From positions 5,001-69,000 of the forward strand of contig JADCCN010000012.1 of the NCBI GenBank assembly GCA_020252645.1: DNA of 64,000 bases, given 5' to 3'. Positions 19,904 to 28,533 of the stretch are shown piece after piece. This stretch comes from Methylobacterium sp. Its GTDB lineage: Bacteria; Pseudomonadota; Alphaproteobacteria; Rhizobiales; Beijerinckiaceae. Numbering within the stretch: position 1 is the stretch's first letter; each line of letters opens with the position of its first letter. The position numbers and the translations under genes were made by a program. The notes beneath the pieces are model-generated. The model ran no database searches and was not told the origin of the DNA. It saw nothing but the letters and a program-made list of their open reading frames with translations.

Positions 19904-20836
19904 ATGGCCGCGCTTGTTGTTGCTGAACACTCCAACGCCGCCCTCAACGAGGCGACCCACAAGGCCGTGAGCGCGGCGAGCGCGCTCGGCGGCCCTGTGC
20001 ATGTGCTCGTGGCCGGCCAGAATGCGGGCGCTGCGGCCTCCGCGGCTGCGGGCATCGAAGGCGTTTCCAAGGTGCTGCATGCGGATGGCGCGGAATATGC
20101 CCACCAGCTCGCGGAGCCCATGTCGGCGCTGATCGTGAGCCTTGCGGGCGCCTATGACGCCATCGTCTTCCCCGCGACGGCGAACGGCAAGAACATTGCC
20201 CCGCGCGTGGCGGCCCTGCTCGATGTGCAGGTGATCTCGGGCGTGACGAAGGTGCTCGGTGCGGATAGCTTCGAGCGGCCGATCTATGCCGGCAACGCGA
20301 TCCAGACCGTGAAATCGAGGGATGCGAAGAAGGTCATCTCGATCATGACCGCGAGCTTCCAGGCCGCCGGCACCGGTGGCTCGGCAGCGGTGGAAACCGT
20401 TGCCGGCGCCGACGCGACGCCCGGCTCGAAATTCCTCTCGGAGGAAGTGTCGAAGTCGGATCGTCCGGAGCTCGCTTCCGCGAAGATCGTGGTCTCGGGC
20501 GGCCGCGCCCTCGCTTCGGCCGAGAACTTCAAGACCTATATCGAGCCGCTGGCCGACAGGCTCGGCGCGGCCTTGGGAGCCAGCCGCGCGGCGGTGGATG
20601 CCGGCTACGCCCCGAACGACTGGCAGGTCGGGCAGACCGGCAAGGTGGTCGCACCGGCGCTCTACATCGCCTGCGGCATCTCGGGCGCGATCCAGCATCT
20701 GGCGGGCATGAAGGATTCCAAGGTGATCGTGGCGATCAACAAGGATGCCGAGGCGCCGATCTTCCAGGTCGCGGATTACGGCCTCGTGGCCGATCTCTTC
20801 ACCGCCGTTCCGGAGCTGACGAAGGAACTCGGCTGA
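19904..20836 (+). CDS. etfA: Electron transfer flavoprotein subunit alpha
   Basis: C-terminal [57 protein letters not shown]. Confidence 0.97.
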   Translation: MAALVVAEHSNAALNEATHKAVSAASALGGPVHVLVAGQNAGAAASAAAGIEGVSKVLHADGAEYAHQLAEPMSALIVSLAGAYDAIVFPATANGKNIAPRVAALLDVQVISGVTKVLGADSFERPIYAGNAIQTVKSRDAKKVISIMTASFQAAGTGGSAAVETVAGADATPGSKFLSEEVSKSDRPELASAKIVVSGGRALASAENFKTYIEPLADRLGAALGASRAAVDAGYAPNDWQVGQTGKVVAPALYIACGISGAIQHLAGMKDSKVIVAINKDAEAPIFQVADYGLVADLFTAVPELTKELG

Positions 20837-21024
20837 GGATTTTTCTCTCCCCTTTGCTGGCAAACAAGAACCGACGCATGCGAGGCCCCCGCTTCGCATG
20901 CGTTTTTTCTGGAGAAAAGGAAAACTCTGTCGCCGATCTCGGCCTCGCCCCCTTGAGGATGCGCGCGGGAGGTTTACACTCCTGCCCCGACTGGAATTCT
21001 CGAGAAGCGGAACACGAGTTCATC

Positions 21025-21906
21025 ATGGCAGGCGGCATCAGCAAGATCGGCATCATCGGCGCGGGGCAGATGGGCAGCGGGATAGCGCATGTCGCGGCGC
21101 TCTCGGGCTATGATGTGATGCTGCATGACGTCTCGGAAGAGCGCATCCAGTCGGGCCTTGCGACCATCAACGGCAACATGGCGCGGCAGGTGGCGAAGGC
21201 GACGATTTCCGAGGAAGCCCGCCAGGGCGCTCTCGCGCGCATCCTCGCCGCGAAGGATGCCGCCGACCTCGGCGATTGCGATCTCGTGATCGAGGCCGCG
21301 ACGGAAAACGAGGAGGTGAAGCGCAAGATCTTCGCGGGCGTGACGCGGCACCTCAAGACCGATGCGATTGTCGCCTCGAACACGTCATCCATTTCCATCA
21401 CGCGGCTCGCGGCCTCGACCGATCGGCCGGAGCAGTTCATCGGCATCCATTTCATGAACCCCGTGCCGGTGATGCAGCTTGTGGAGCTGATCCGCGGGAT
21501 TGCCACCGACGACAAGACCTATACCCGCGCGAAGGAATTCGTCTCGAACCTCGGCAAGACGGTGACGGTGAGCGAGGATTTCCCGGCCTTCATCGTCAAC
21601 CGCATCCTGCTGCCGATGATCAACGAGGCGATCTACACGCTCTACGAGGGCGTGGGCAGCGTGGAGGCCATCGACACCGCCATGCGGCTGGGCGCCAACC
21701 ACCCGATGGGCCCGCTGCAGCTCGCCGATTTCATCGGGCTCGACACCTGCCTCTCCATCATGCAGGTTCTGCACGATGGGCTGGCGGATTCGAAATACCG
21801 CCCCTGCCCGCTTCTGGTGAAATATGTCGAGGCCGGCTGGCTGGGCCGAAAGACGAAGCGTGGCTTCTATGATTATCGCGGCGAGAAGCCCGTGCCGACG
21901 CGGTGA
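21025..21906 (+). CDS. 3-hydroxybutyryl-CoA dehydrogenase
   Basis: KIGIIGAGQMGSGIAHVAALSGYDV NAD-binding; FIGIHFMNPVPVMQLVELI; GLDTCLSIMQVL. Confidence 0.95.
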   Translation: MAGGISKIGIIGAGQMGSGIAHVAALSGYDVMLHDVSEERIQSGLATINGNMARQVAKATISEEARQGALARILAAKDAADLGDCDLVIEAATENEEVKRKIFAGVTRHLKTDAIVASNTSSISITRLAASTDRPEQFIGIHFMNPVPVMQLVELIRGIATDDKTYTRAKEFVSNLGKTVTVSEDFPAFIVNRILLPMINEAIYTLYEGVGSVEAIDTAMRLGANHPMGPLQLADFIGLDTCLSIMQVLHDGLADSKYRPCPLLVKYVEAGWLGRKTKRGFYDYRGEKPVPTR

Positions 21907-21967
21907 ATTTATTTTTGAATGCAACAATCGCAAAATAACTGAGAGATCTTAAGCGAGGACGAGCAGA

Positions 21968-23251
21968 ATGGAAAATGAAAACTCGGCGCCAACATTGAAG
22001 CCGATACCCGTTTCTCTATTCTCACGAAAAAACAATAAGACGTCGATGCTTATCAATAATACAAAGGAAGAAAATACTGTCGAAGGAAAGCACCGTTGGT
22101 TCGATTTTGATTTCAACGATTATGTCTATGTAAAAGAAATACAAATACATGCAACTGGATACGATAGCTGGAACGCTGTTTCACTATTAATAGAACCAAT
22201 TTATGGAAAACAAATTGATTTAAAGTCAAATTATGCGAACGGTCGATTTGCACTTGAAGTGGGGCGATTTATATCAGGATTTCGCTTCAAGCCCGATATG
22301 AATTTCAATCTACTTTCAAATCAACTTATTACAAGCATAGTTGTGACAGGATACACATTAAACGAGTTTGAAGAACTAGAAAATGAGATAGCACACATCG
22401 CTCAAGATAGAGCGGACGTCCAAAAGCAACTAGATTCTATAGCCGCGCGTGAACAATCCGCCGCTGACAAAGTCAGCGCCGCAGAAACACACCTCAACGA
22501 CCTTAAGCATGAAAGCAGCGCGCTAGACAAAGAAGTTGGCCAAGCTACCGCACAATTAGACACGCTAAAGTCCGAAATATCGCATCATTTCAAGCGGCGA
22601 GATGAGCTCAAGGCAAGTGTTCAAGATCTGAATCAAAACCTCGAAACACTGCGAACCGAAAGACGCTCCGAAGAAGCATTATTGGCCGAACGAAAGAGCG
22701 AAAAGGCCAAGCTAATCGAGGAAATTCGCCTGTTTCCGAGCGAAATAGGAGGCTTCGTCCAAGAGGCCAAACGAAGCATTATTTACTATATTTTACTTGC
22801 TCTAGCGCCCATGGGAATCATTTTCTATGTAACGTACTACTTATATTCCAGCGCCGTCGATTTAACGCAAATACACAAAACGGGCGACGTGAATGTCTGG
22901 AATATTTTTCTTACGAGACTGCCATTTGTCATCGTGTCCGTAACAATACTACAGGTCTGCGGCGTTCTGGTAAAAAGATTTATCAACGAGATCGTAGAAA
23001 TCAATAATCAGAGGCTAAATCTTTCAGCCATCAGCATAGTGGCAAAGGATGTTTCTACTGCATCTTCTGCATCTCTAGATATCTCTACTGACGAAAAATT
23101 TGAACTGGAGACCAGACTGAAAATGAGTCTACTTCGTGAACAGATGAGAAAATATGTCTCAGAAAAGTATGATTATAAAAGTGTTGGAGTTAATATTCTA
23201 CTGAAGCGGGATAACGACAGCAATAAGCCTGAAGATGAGCAAGCGAAATAG
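21968..23251 (+). CDS. Hypothetical protein: N-terminal beta-rich domain, coiled coil, two TM helices, C-terminal soluble tail; AT-rich gene
   Basis: 427 aa ORF; heptad-like ENEIAHIAQDRADVQKQLDSIAAREQ...; TM IIYYILLALAPMGIIFYVTYYL and FVIVSVTILQVCGVLV; clearly lower GC than flanks. Confidence 0.75.
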   Translation: MENENSAPTLKPIPVSLFSRKNNKTSMLINNTKEENTVEGKHRWFDFDFNDYVYVKEIQIHATGYDSWNAVSLLIEPIYGKQIDLKSNYANGRFALEVGRFISGFRFKPDMNFNLLSNQLITSIVVTGYTLNEFEELENEIAHIAQDRADVQKQLDSIAAREQSAADKVSAAETHLNDLKHESSALDKEVGQATAQLDTLKSEISHHFKRRDELKASVQDLNQNLETLRTERRSEEALLAERKSEKAKLIEEIRLFPSEIGGFVQEAKRSIIYYILLALAPMGIIFYVTYYLYSSAVDLTQIHKTGDVNVWNIFLTRLPFVIVSVTILQVCGVLVKRFINEIVEINNQRLNLSAISIVAKDVSTASSASLDISTDEKFELETRLKMSLLREQMRKYVSEKYDYKSVGVNILLKRDNDSNKPEDEQAK

Positions 23252-23300
23252 TGTTGAATTTGGCACCCTGTTTTCAGCTTAAGACAACAGGTATTTCCCC

Positions 23301-23400
23301 ATGCCCACACGCCGCCACCTCCTCGCCGCCCTGCCCGCCATCGCTGCCGCGCCGGCTTTCGCGTGAGAGGCCGCAGGCACACCATTCCGGGCCGTTGGGG
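23301..23400 (+). pseudogene. Degenerate duplicate of the kelch gene 5' end
   Basis: ATGCCCACACGCCGCCACCTCCTCGCCGCCCTGCCCGCCATCGCTGCCGCGCCGG matches 24041 onwards, then stop (MPTRRHLLAALPAIAAAPAFA*); similarity continues (CACACCATTCCGGGCCGTT vs CGCATCATTCCGGGCAGTT). Confidence 0.75.
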
Positions 23401-23426
23401 TGCGTGAGAGAGACGGATCGCAAGGC

Positions 23427-23530
23427 TGGATCCCCGCCTCTCGCTGCGCTCGATCGGGGATGACAGGGGGAGTTTGGGGAAGGCGCACCCTGTCATTCCC
23501 GACGCGCGAGAGCGCGGGCGGGAACCCAGT
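23427..23530. repeat. Inverted pair of GTCATTCCCG/CGGGAATCC-type palindromic repeats (left of GIY-YIG gene)
   Basis: TGGATCCCCGCCTCTCGCTGCGCTCGATCGGGGATGACA and GTCATTCCCGACGCGCGAGAGCGCGGGCGGGAACCCAGT. Confidence 0.75.
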
Positions 23531-23581
23531 TCGAAGCGCCAGACGCTTGATCTCGCGATAAAACCACCGCTTCATGCGCCC

Positions 23582-23872
23582 ATGAAGACCTATTGGGTTT
23601 ATCTGCTCGCGAGCCAGCGCAACGGCACCCTCTATATCGGCGTGACCAATGATCTTGCGCGCCGCGTGCAAGAGCATCGCGAGGGGCGCGGCGGCGCCTT
23701 CACCCGCCGATACAAGGTCCAGCGCTTGGTGTGGTTGGCTGAGTTTGGCGAGATCGAAGCAGCACTTGAATGCGAAACACGCATGAAGCGCTGGGAGCGC
23801 GCATGGAAGATCCGCGAGATCGAGGCAATGAACCCGAATTGGGACGATCTCTCTCTGCGGCTGAATGGGTGA
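23582..23872 (+). CDS. GIY-YIG nuclease family protein
   Basis: YWVYLLASQRNGTLYIGVTNDLARRVQEH...KVQRLVWLAEF. Confidence 0.92.
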   Translation: MKTYWVYLLASQRNGTLYIGVTNDLARRVQEHREGRGGAFTRRYKVQRLVWLAEFGEIEAALECETRMKRWERAWKIREIEAMNPNWDDLSLRLNG

Positions 23873-23885
23873 GCGGGCGGGAAGA

Positions 23886-23972
23886 TGGATCCCCGCCCGG
23901 CTTCGCCGTCGGGGATGACACGTTTCACCGGTCATTTCCGAACGAGCGCAGCGAGGAGCGGGAATCCATTCT
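23886..23972. repeat. Inverted pair of GTCATTCCCG/CGGGAATCC-type palindromic repeats (right of GIY-YIG gene)
   Basis: ATGGATCCCCGCCCGGCTTCGCCGTCGGGGATGACA and GTCATTTCCGAACGAGCGCAGCGAGGAGCGGGAATCCATTCT. Confidence 0.75.
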
Positions 23973-24040
23973 GAACCATGGACAAGAATGCGCGCTCGTC
24001 GCAGCATGGCATGTCTCTCTTGTCGCCTGATTGGTGATCC

Positions 24041-25117
24041 ATGCCCACACGCCGCACATTCCTCGCCGCCCTGCCCGCCATCGCTGCCGCGCCGGCGCTG
24101 GCGCAGAACCCGCATGCGCATCATTCCGGGCAGTTCGAGCGGCTGAACCAGCCGGGGCGGATCGACACGCCCGCGCTGCATTTCCAGCATGCGGTGACCG
24201 ACAGCCCCGCGCCGAAGGCCGCGCAGCAGGGTTCGTGGCGCCCGCGCGCGCCCCTGCCCATTCCGCGCACGGAAATGGCCTGGGCGGTTGCCTACAAAAA
24301 CCGCATGCATCTCTGCGGCGGCTATGCCGAGCAGCGCGTCGACAAGCCCTATCACCACGCCTATGACCCCGCCGCGAACGCTTGGGAGGAGTTGCCCTCG
24401 CTGCCGCGCGGCGCGAACCATGTGGGCCTCGCAACCCACGGCTCCGGCTCCGACGAGCGCATCTTCGCGTTCGGCGGCTTCATCGAGCAGAACCGCACCC
24501 CGCATGACGAGGCCTTCGCCTTCGACGGCACCAGGTGGAACAAGCTTCGCCGCCTGCCCGAGGCCTGCGGTGCCATGGCCTGCGTGGCGTTGGGCGGCAA
24601 TATCCACATCATCGGCGGCGCGATCGGCTCCGACAATCGCCGCTCGATCGACTGGCACCTCGTCTATGATGTGAAGGCCGATCGCTATGCGCGTCGCCAG
24701 CCCATGCCGGTTGGGCGCGACCATTGCGGCATCGTCGCCGTGAACGGGAAGATCCACATCATTGCGGGCCGCGTCGACAGTTTCCACACCAATTCCAACC
24801 TGCACCACGCCTATGACCCGCAAACCGATGCGTGGGAGTTTCTCGCCCCCATCCCCACCGCGCGCTCCGGCCATGGCTCGGTGTGGTTTGCGGGCCGCAT
24901 CTTCTGCATGGGCGGGGAAGGCACCAACCGCGTCTACGGGCAGGTGGAGAGCTTCGATCCGGCAAAGAACCTCTGGGAGAGCCACGCGCCGATGCTCACG
25001 CCCCGCCACGGCATGGGCGCGGTGGTGCTCGGGCAGGAGATCTACGTCGCCGGTGGCGGGCCGCAGATGGGCGGCGGGGTGAAAAGCGCGATCAACGAGG
25101 CCTTCCGGCTGGGCTGA
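24041..25117 (+). CDS. Exported kelch-repeat protein
   Basis: Signal MPTRRTFLAALPAIAAAPALA; repeated kelch blades (RMHLCGGYAE, RIFAFGGFIEQ, NIHIIGGAIG, KIHIIAGRVD, RIFCMGGEG, EIYVAGGG). Confidence 0.9.
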   Translation: MPTRRTFLAALPAIAAAPALAQNPHAHHSGQFERLNQPGRIDTPALHFQHAVTDSPAPKAAQQGSWRPRAPLPIPRTEMAWAVAYKNRMHLCGGYAEQRVDKPYHHAYDPAANAWEELPSLPRGANHVGLATHGSGSDERIFAFGGFIEQNRTPHDEAFAFDGTRWNKLRRLPEACGAMACVALGGNIHIIGGAIGSDNRRSIDWHLVYDVKADRYARRQPMPVGRDHCGIVAVNGKIHIIAGRVDSFHTNSNLHHAYDPQTDAWEFLAPIPTARSGHGSVWFAGRIFCMGGEGTNRVYGQVESFDPAKNLWESHAPMLTPRHGMGAVVLGQEIYVAGGGPQMGGGVKSAINEAFRLG

Positions 25118-25164
25118 AGCATGGGCAAGCGAAGTGGTCACCGGTTCGCGTCAAGCCCATGCGA
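25118..25164. repeat. Single hairpin half-element R5 (GCATGGGC...GCCCATGC)
   Basis: AGCATGGGCAAGCGAAGTGGTCACCGGTTCGCGTCAAGCCCATGCG; same core as other copies with paired stem substitutions. Confidence 0.8.
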
Positions 25165-25363
25165 ACAGAATAGACCAAGCGGCGGCGGGGCTTCTCCTTT
25201 TGCGAAGATGACGCAGGCGGTGCAACCTCCCGCCCCTTCACAAGCCTGACACATCGCCCCTACACTAGAGAGAGCGAGCCAGGGGGCTCGATTCGCGTGG
25301 CCGTGCGAACGCGTTGAACCGGGACAACTCGGCGAGCCTGAAAATGGCACGGAGGTTTGTCGC

Positions 25364-25957
25364 GTGCATGCCCAGCTTCCTGTGAGTTCGATGCGCAGCG
25401 TCTCGGCCCTGCCGCCGCTGGAGACCTGCCCCGCGCTTGTTCTGAATGCCGATTACCGGCCCCTCTCCTACTACCCGCTCTCGCTCTGGTGCTGGCAGGA
25501 TGCCGTGCGCGCGGTGTTCCTCGACCGGGTGAACATCGTCTCGGAATATGAGCGGGAGGTGCAAAGCCCCTCGTTTTCCATGCGCCTGCCTTCGGTGGTG
25601 TCGCTCAAGAGCTACGTGAAGCCCTCGCGCACGCCCGCCTTCACGCGGTTCAACGTTTTCTTGCGCGATCGGTTCACCTGCCAGTATTGCGGGGCGAAGG
25701 AGGACTTGACCTTCGATCACGTCATCCCGCGCTCGAAGGGCGGCATGACCACGTGGGAGAATGTCGTCACCGCCTGCTCGCCCTGCAACCTGAGGAAAGG
25801 CGACAAGCTGCCCCATCAGGTGGAGATGCTGCCCTTCCAGCAGCCCTTCGCGCCAGATGTGCAGGATCTGCACTCCAACGGCCGGCTCTTCCCGCCGAAT
25901 TACCTGCACGAGAGCTGGATCGACTATCTCTACTGGGACACCGAGCTCGAGCCGTAA
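25364..25957 (+). CDS. HNH endonuclease
   Basis: LRDRFTCQYCGAKEDLTFDHVIPRSKGGMTTWENVVTACSPCNLRKGDK. Confidence 0.93.
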   Translation: MHAQLPVSSMRSVSALPPLETCPALVLNADYRPLSYYPLSLWCWQDAVRAVFLDRVNIVSEYEREVQSPSFSMRLPSVVSLKSYVKPSRTPAFTRFNVFLRDRFTCQYCGAKEDLTFDHVIPRSKGGMTTWENVVTACSPCNLRKGDKLPHQVEMLPFQQPFAPDVQDLHSNGRLFPPNYLHESWIDYLYWDTELEP

Positions 25958-25958
25958 A

Positions 25959-26465
25959 TCACATCCGGTTTGCGGCGGCCCTGAGGCCAAGCAGCATCAG
26001 CGCGAGCGAAATCACCGCGTTCCAGCCCGCGAAGGAGAGGCCCAGAAAGCGCCACGGCGCGCTGGTGCAGGAGACGGCGCGGGCCGTTTCAAGCTGTTTG
26101 GCGAAATCCATCACATTCGCCGGGCCCGAGAAGATGCGCCCGCCGCAATCCGCCGGGCCGGCCCAGAAGCCCCATTCCACGCCCGAGTGATAGACGCCCA
26201 GCGCCAGCGAGGCCGCGAAGGTGAGCGCCACCAGCGCGGCCAGGGGCCGGCGGAGGCCAGCGCCATCCTCCCGCGCATGCGAGACAAGCCCCAGCACGAT
26301 GAGCGGAATGCCGAAATAATAGGGCCAGCGCTGCCACAGGCAGAGCTTGCAGGGGATGTAGCCCAGCACAAGCTCGAAGAACCACGCGGCGCAAATTGCC
26401 AGGAAGGCGAGCCACAGCGCCACCGACAGCGCACCTTCGCGACGATCATAGCCGATGCGCAACAT
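25959..26465 (-). CDS. dsbB: Disulfide bond formation protein B
   Basis: FELVLGYIPCKLCLWQRWPYY (CxxC) and multiple TM helices. Confidence 0.9.
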   Translation of the reverse strand: MLRIGYDRREGALSVALWLAFLAICAAWFFELVLGYIPCKLCLWQRWPYYFGIPLIVLGLVSHAREDGAGLRRPLAALVALTFAASLALGVYHSGVEWGFWAGPADCGGRIFSGPANVMDFAKQLETARAVSCTSAPWRFLGLSFAGWNAVISLALMLLGLRAAANRM

Positions 26466-26473
26466 GCTCCACC

Positions 26474-27055
26474 TCAGAACAGGAATTTCACGGCCGCGAA
26501 GCCGCCGATGATCGCCAGAAGTGTCACCAAGCCCAGGGCGGTAAGGTTCTTCTCGATGAAGACCTTCAGTGGCGCACCGAAGCGATTGAGCACCCCAGCC
26601 ACGATGTAGAAGCGCCCGGCGCGCGTCACAAGGCATAGCAGCGTGAACCAGAGGAGATCATATCCCGCAAGGCCGCTGGCGATCGTGACAATCTTGAAGG
26701 GAATGGGTGTCAGCCCCTTGATGAGGATGATCCAGTGGCCATGCTCCTGATAAAGCTGGCGAAAGTTCTCCATCTTGTCGCCATGGCCATAAAGCCGGAT
26801 GAGCCAGGCGCCGAGCGTATCATAGAGCAGCGCGCCAATCGCATAGCCGAGCAGCGCGCCCAGCACGGAGGCGATGGTGCAGATCAGCGCGAAGTTCCAG
26901 GCGCGTTCCGGTTTCGCCATGACCATCGGCACGAGCATCACATCCGGCGGAACCGGGAAGAACGAGCTTTCGGAGAACGAGACCGCCGCAAGCGCCTGCG
27001 GCGCGCGCCGGGAGGCCGCGAGCGACAGGGTCCAGTCATAGAGGCGCTTGAACAT
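26474..27055 (-). CDS. YqaA/DedA family (VTT domain) membrane protein
   Basis: SFFPVPPDVMLVPMVMAKPERAWNFALICTIASVLGALLGYAIG...KGLTPIPFKIVTIASGLAGY. Confidence 0.88.
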   Translation of the reverse strand: MFKRLYDWTLSLAASRRAPQALAAVSFSESSFFPVPPDVMLVPMVMAKPERAWNFALICTIASVLGALLGYAIGALLYDTLGAWLIRLYGHGDKMENFRQLYQEHGHWIILIKGLTPIPFKIVTIASGLAGYDLLWFTLLCLVTRAGRFYIVAGVLNRFGAPLKVFIEKNLTALGLVTLLAIIGGFAAVKFLF

Positions 27056-27207
27056 GGCGCGGGCTTAGCGGCTCGCGGCGGCGAAGTCCATCCAACGGAG
27101 GCAGCAGCCGTGTCACGGGTGACGGATTGCAACCTTGTCGCCCGGTCGCCGCGCTGTTGAAGCGGTTGACCCCCGCGCTTCCCCCATGATACCCGCGAAA
27201 CAGCGTT

Positions 27208-27292
27208 GCCCCTGTGGCGGAACTGGTAGACGCGACCGACTCAAAATCGGTTTCCGCAAGGAGTGCTGGTTCGATTCCGGCCAGGGGCACCA
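27208..27292 (+). tRNA. tRNA-Leu (anticodon CAA), CCA encoded
   Basis: GCCCCTG...CAGGGGC acceptor stem, ACCGA-CTCAAAA-TCGGT anticodon arm, GGTTCGATTCC T-arm, long variable arm, terminal CCA. Confidence 0.95.
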
Positions 27293-27307
27293 CATCGCTC
27301 TCCAAGC

Positions 27308-27691
27308 ATGTTCGCCGACGTCCGTAAACGTCTGAAAAATCTACATAAAACAATCTTTATACGTCCAAATGCGTTCATGGACGTCCATTTTCGTGCGCTT
27401 AAAGCCAACAGATTTGTTGGCCATGATGTTGGTCCCGACCCAAAAACCCAGCACGTGGCACCCGGCTTTGACCGGCTCTGCCACCAACGGGACAGGCTTC
27501 TGGCCAAGAAGCTCAAGAGCAATGACCCGGACTTTCCCCTGAAACCCAAGGGCATGCGCCGGAGCACCAACGAGCGCCACCTCGACAAGCTCGAATATCT
27601 GCACAAGCTACGGCGCGATCCCTTCATATCGGCAGGCGGAGATTATTGGCGGGATGCGAGAAAACTGTCCCGCAAGCGACGCGCCCATTGA
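27308..27691 (+). CDS. Hypothetical protein at the tRNA-proximal end of the RM island
   Basis: 127 aa ORF MFADVRKRLKNLHKTIFIRPN...; basic, no recognised motif. Confidence 0.4.
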   Translation: MFADVRKRLKNLHKTIFIRPNAFMDVHFRALKANRFVGHDVGPDPKTQHVAPGFDRLCHQRDRLLAKKLKSNDPDFPLKPKGMRRSTNERHLDKLEYLHKLRRDPFISAGGDYWRDARKLSRKRRAH

Positions 27692-27858
27692 TCTTCAAAC
27701 AATCCAACGAGTATTGCAGCACCTAAGCGCAACAGCCGCTTCATGAATGGAAGCATATTGCCCCGCATAATCATTTGTTGACCTGTTGACTCCAGACCAT
27801 TGACGCGCGCCATGAAGACGCTTTTGAAGTTTGGATCGTGTTCTGTATTGTGATCTTG

Positions 27859-28524
27859 TTAGAGTTTACCTTCAAGAAGCATCATTCCAGGTGCGTAAAG
27901 GCGGCGATTGTCAGAGTTAAATTCGTATTTCACATCACATTGAAGATCGTGAAGGTCGATCAGCTTGAAGCTTCTTGGACGATAGAAAGAATCCCGTGAG
28001 TCTGGAACGGATTCCGCAACCATCCCAAAGGCTAAGAGTAGATGGCGAGCGTCAAGTGAGACTTTCGTGTTTTTCGACGGTGAGAGATAGAATGACCGCA
28101 TGGTTGTCGGCTCGGTTCCTTCATCGAAAGTCTTGCATTCCAGATAGGTAGGGCGCTTTTTCTCGTCGAGGACAAGAATATCGGGATATCCGGTCGACTG
28201 CGCTTTCCCACCGGCAGTGGTCGGTGGCTTGGGCACCAATCCCACGTCCTTAAGCGCCTTACACACATAGGCCTCGATGTCGTTCCCGACTTCATTCGGT
28301 CGCGGGCGCCGGATAGGGTCGGCAGTAACAGCAGCGCCACACGCGCCTATCGCGATCTCGAGCTTCTTCAAGAGCGCGATATCGTCCGGATTTTCCTTTT
28401 CGAACTTGATGACGTTCTTGCCGCATATAGAACGGATAATGAGATAAAGAGGAATACCCTTGATGGGTTTTAGCATCTGCTCGAGAACGGTTTCGAGCAC
28501 AGTCAGTCGCTCTTTATCATCCAT
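27859..28524 (-). CDS. Putative type II restriction endonuclease (PD-(D/E)XK fold)
   Basis: GYPDILVLDEKKRPTYLECKTF = PD...ExK motif; 9 bp downstream of a DNA methyltransferase on the same strand. Confidence 0.75.
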   Translation of the reverse strand: MDDKERLTVLETVLEQMLKPIKGIPLYLIIRSICGKNVIKFEKENPDDIALLKKLEIAIGACGAAVTADPIRRPRPNEVGNDIEAYVCKALKDVGLVPKPPTTAGGKAQSTGYPDILVLDEKKRPTYLECKTFDEGTEPTTMRSFYLSPSKNTKVSLDARHLLLAFGMVAESVPDSRDSFYRPRSFKLIDLHDLQCDVKYEFNSDNRRLYAPGMMLLEGKL

Positions 28525-28533
28525 CTGATTGTC

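Noticed and set aside
23279-25141. 620 aa minus-strand ORF across the GIY-YIG and kelch region
   Set aside because: Antisense shadow of GIY-YIG and kelch genes; no coherent domain pattern
27308-27691. Small ORF after tRNA-Leu as an integrase or excisionase
   Set aside because: No tyrosine recombinase or HTH motif recognisable; left as hypothetical
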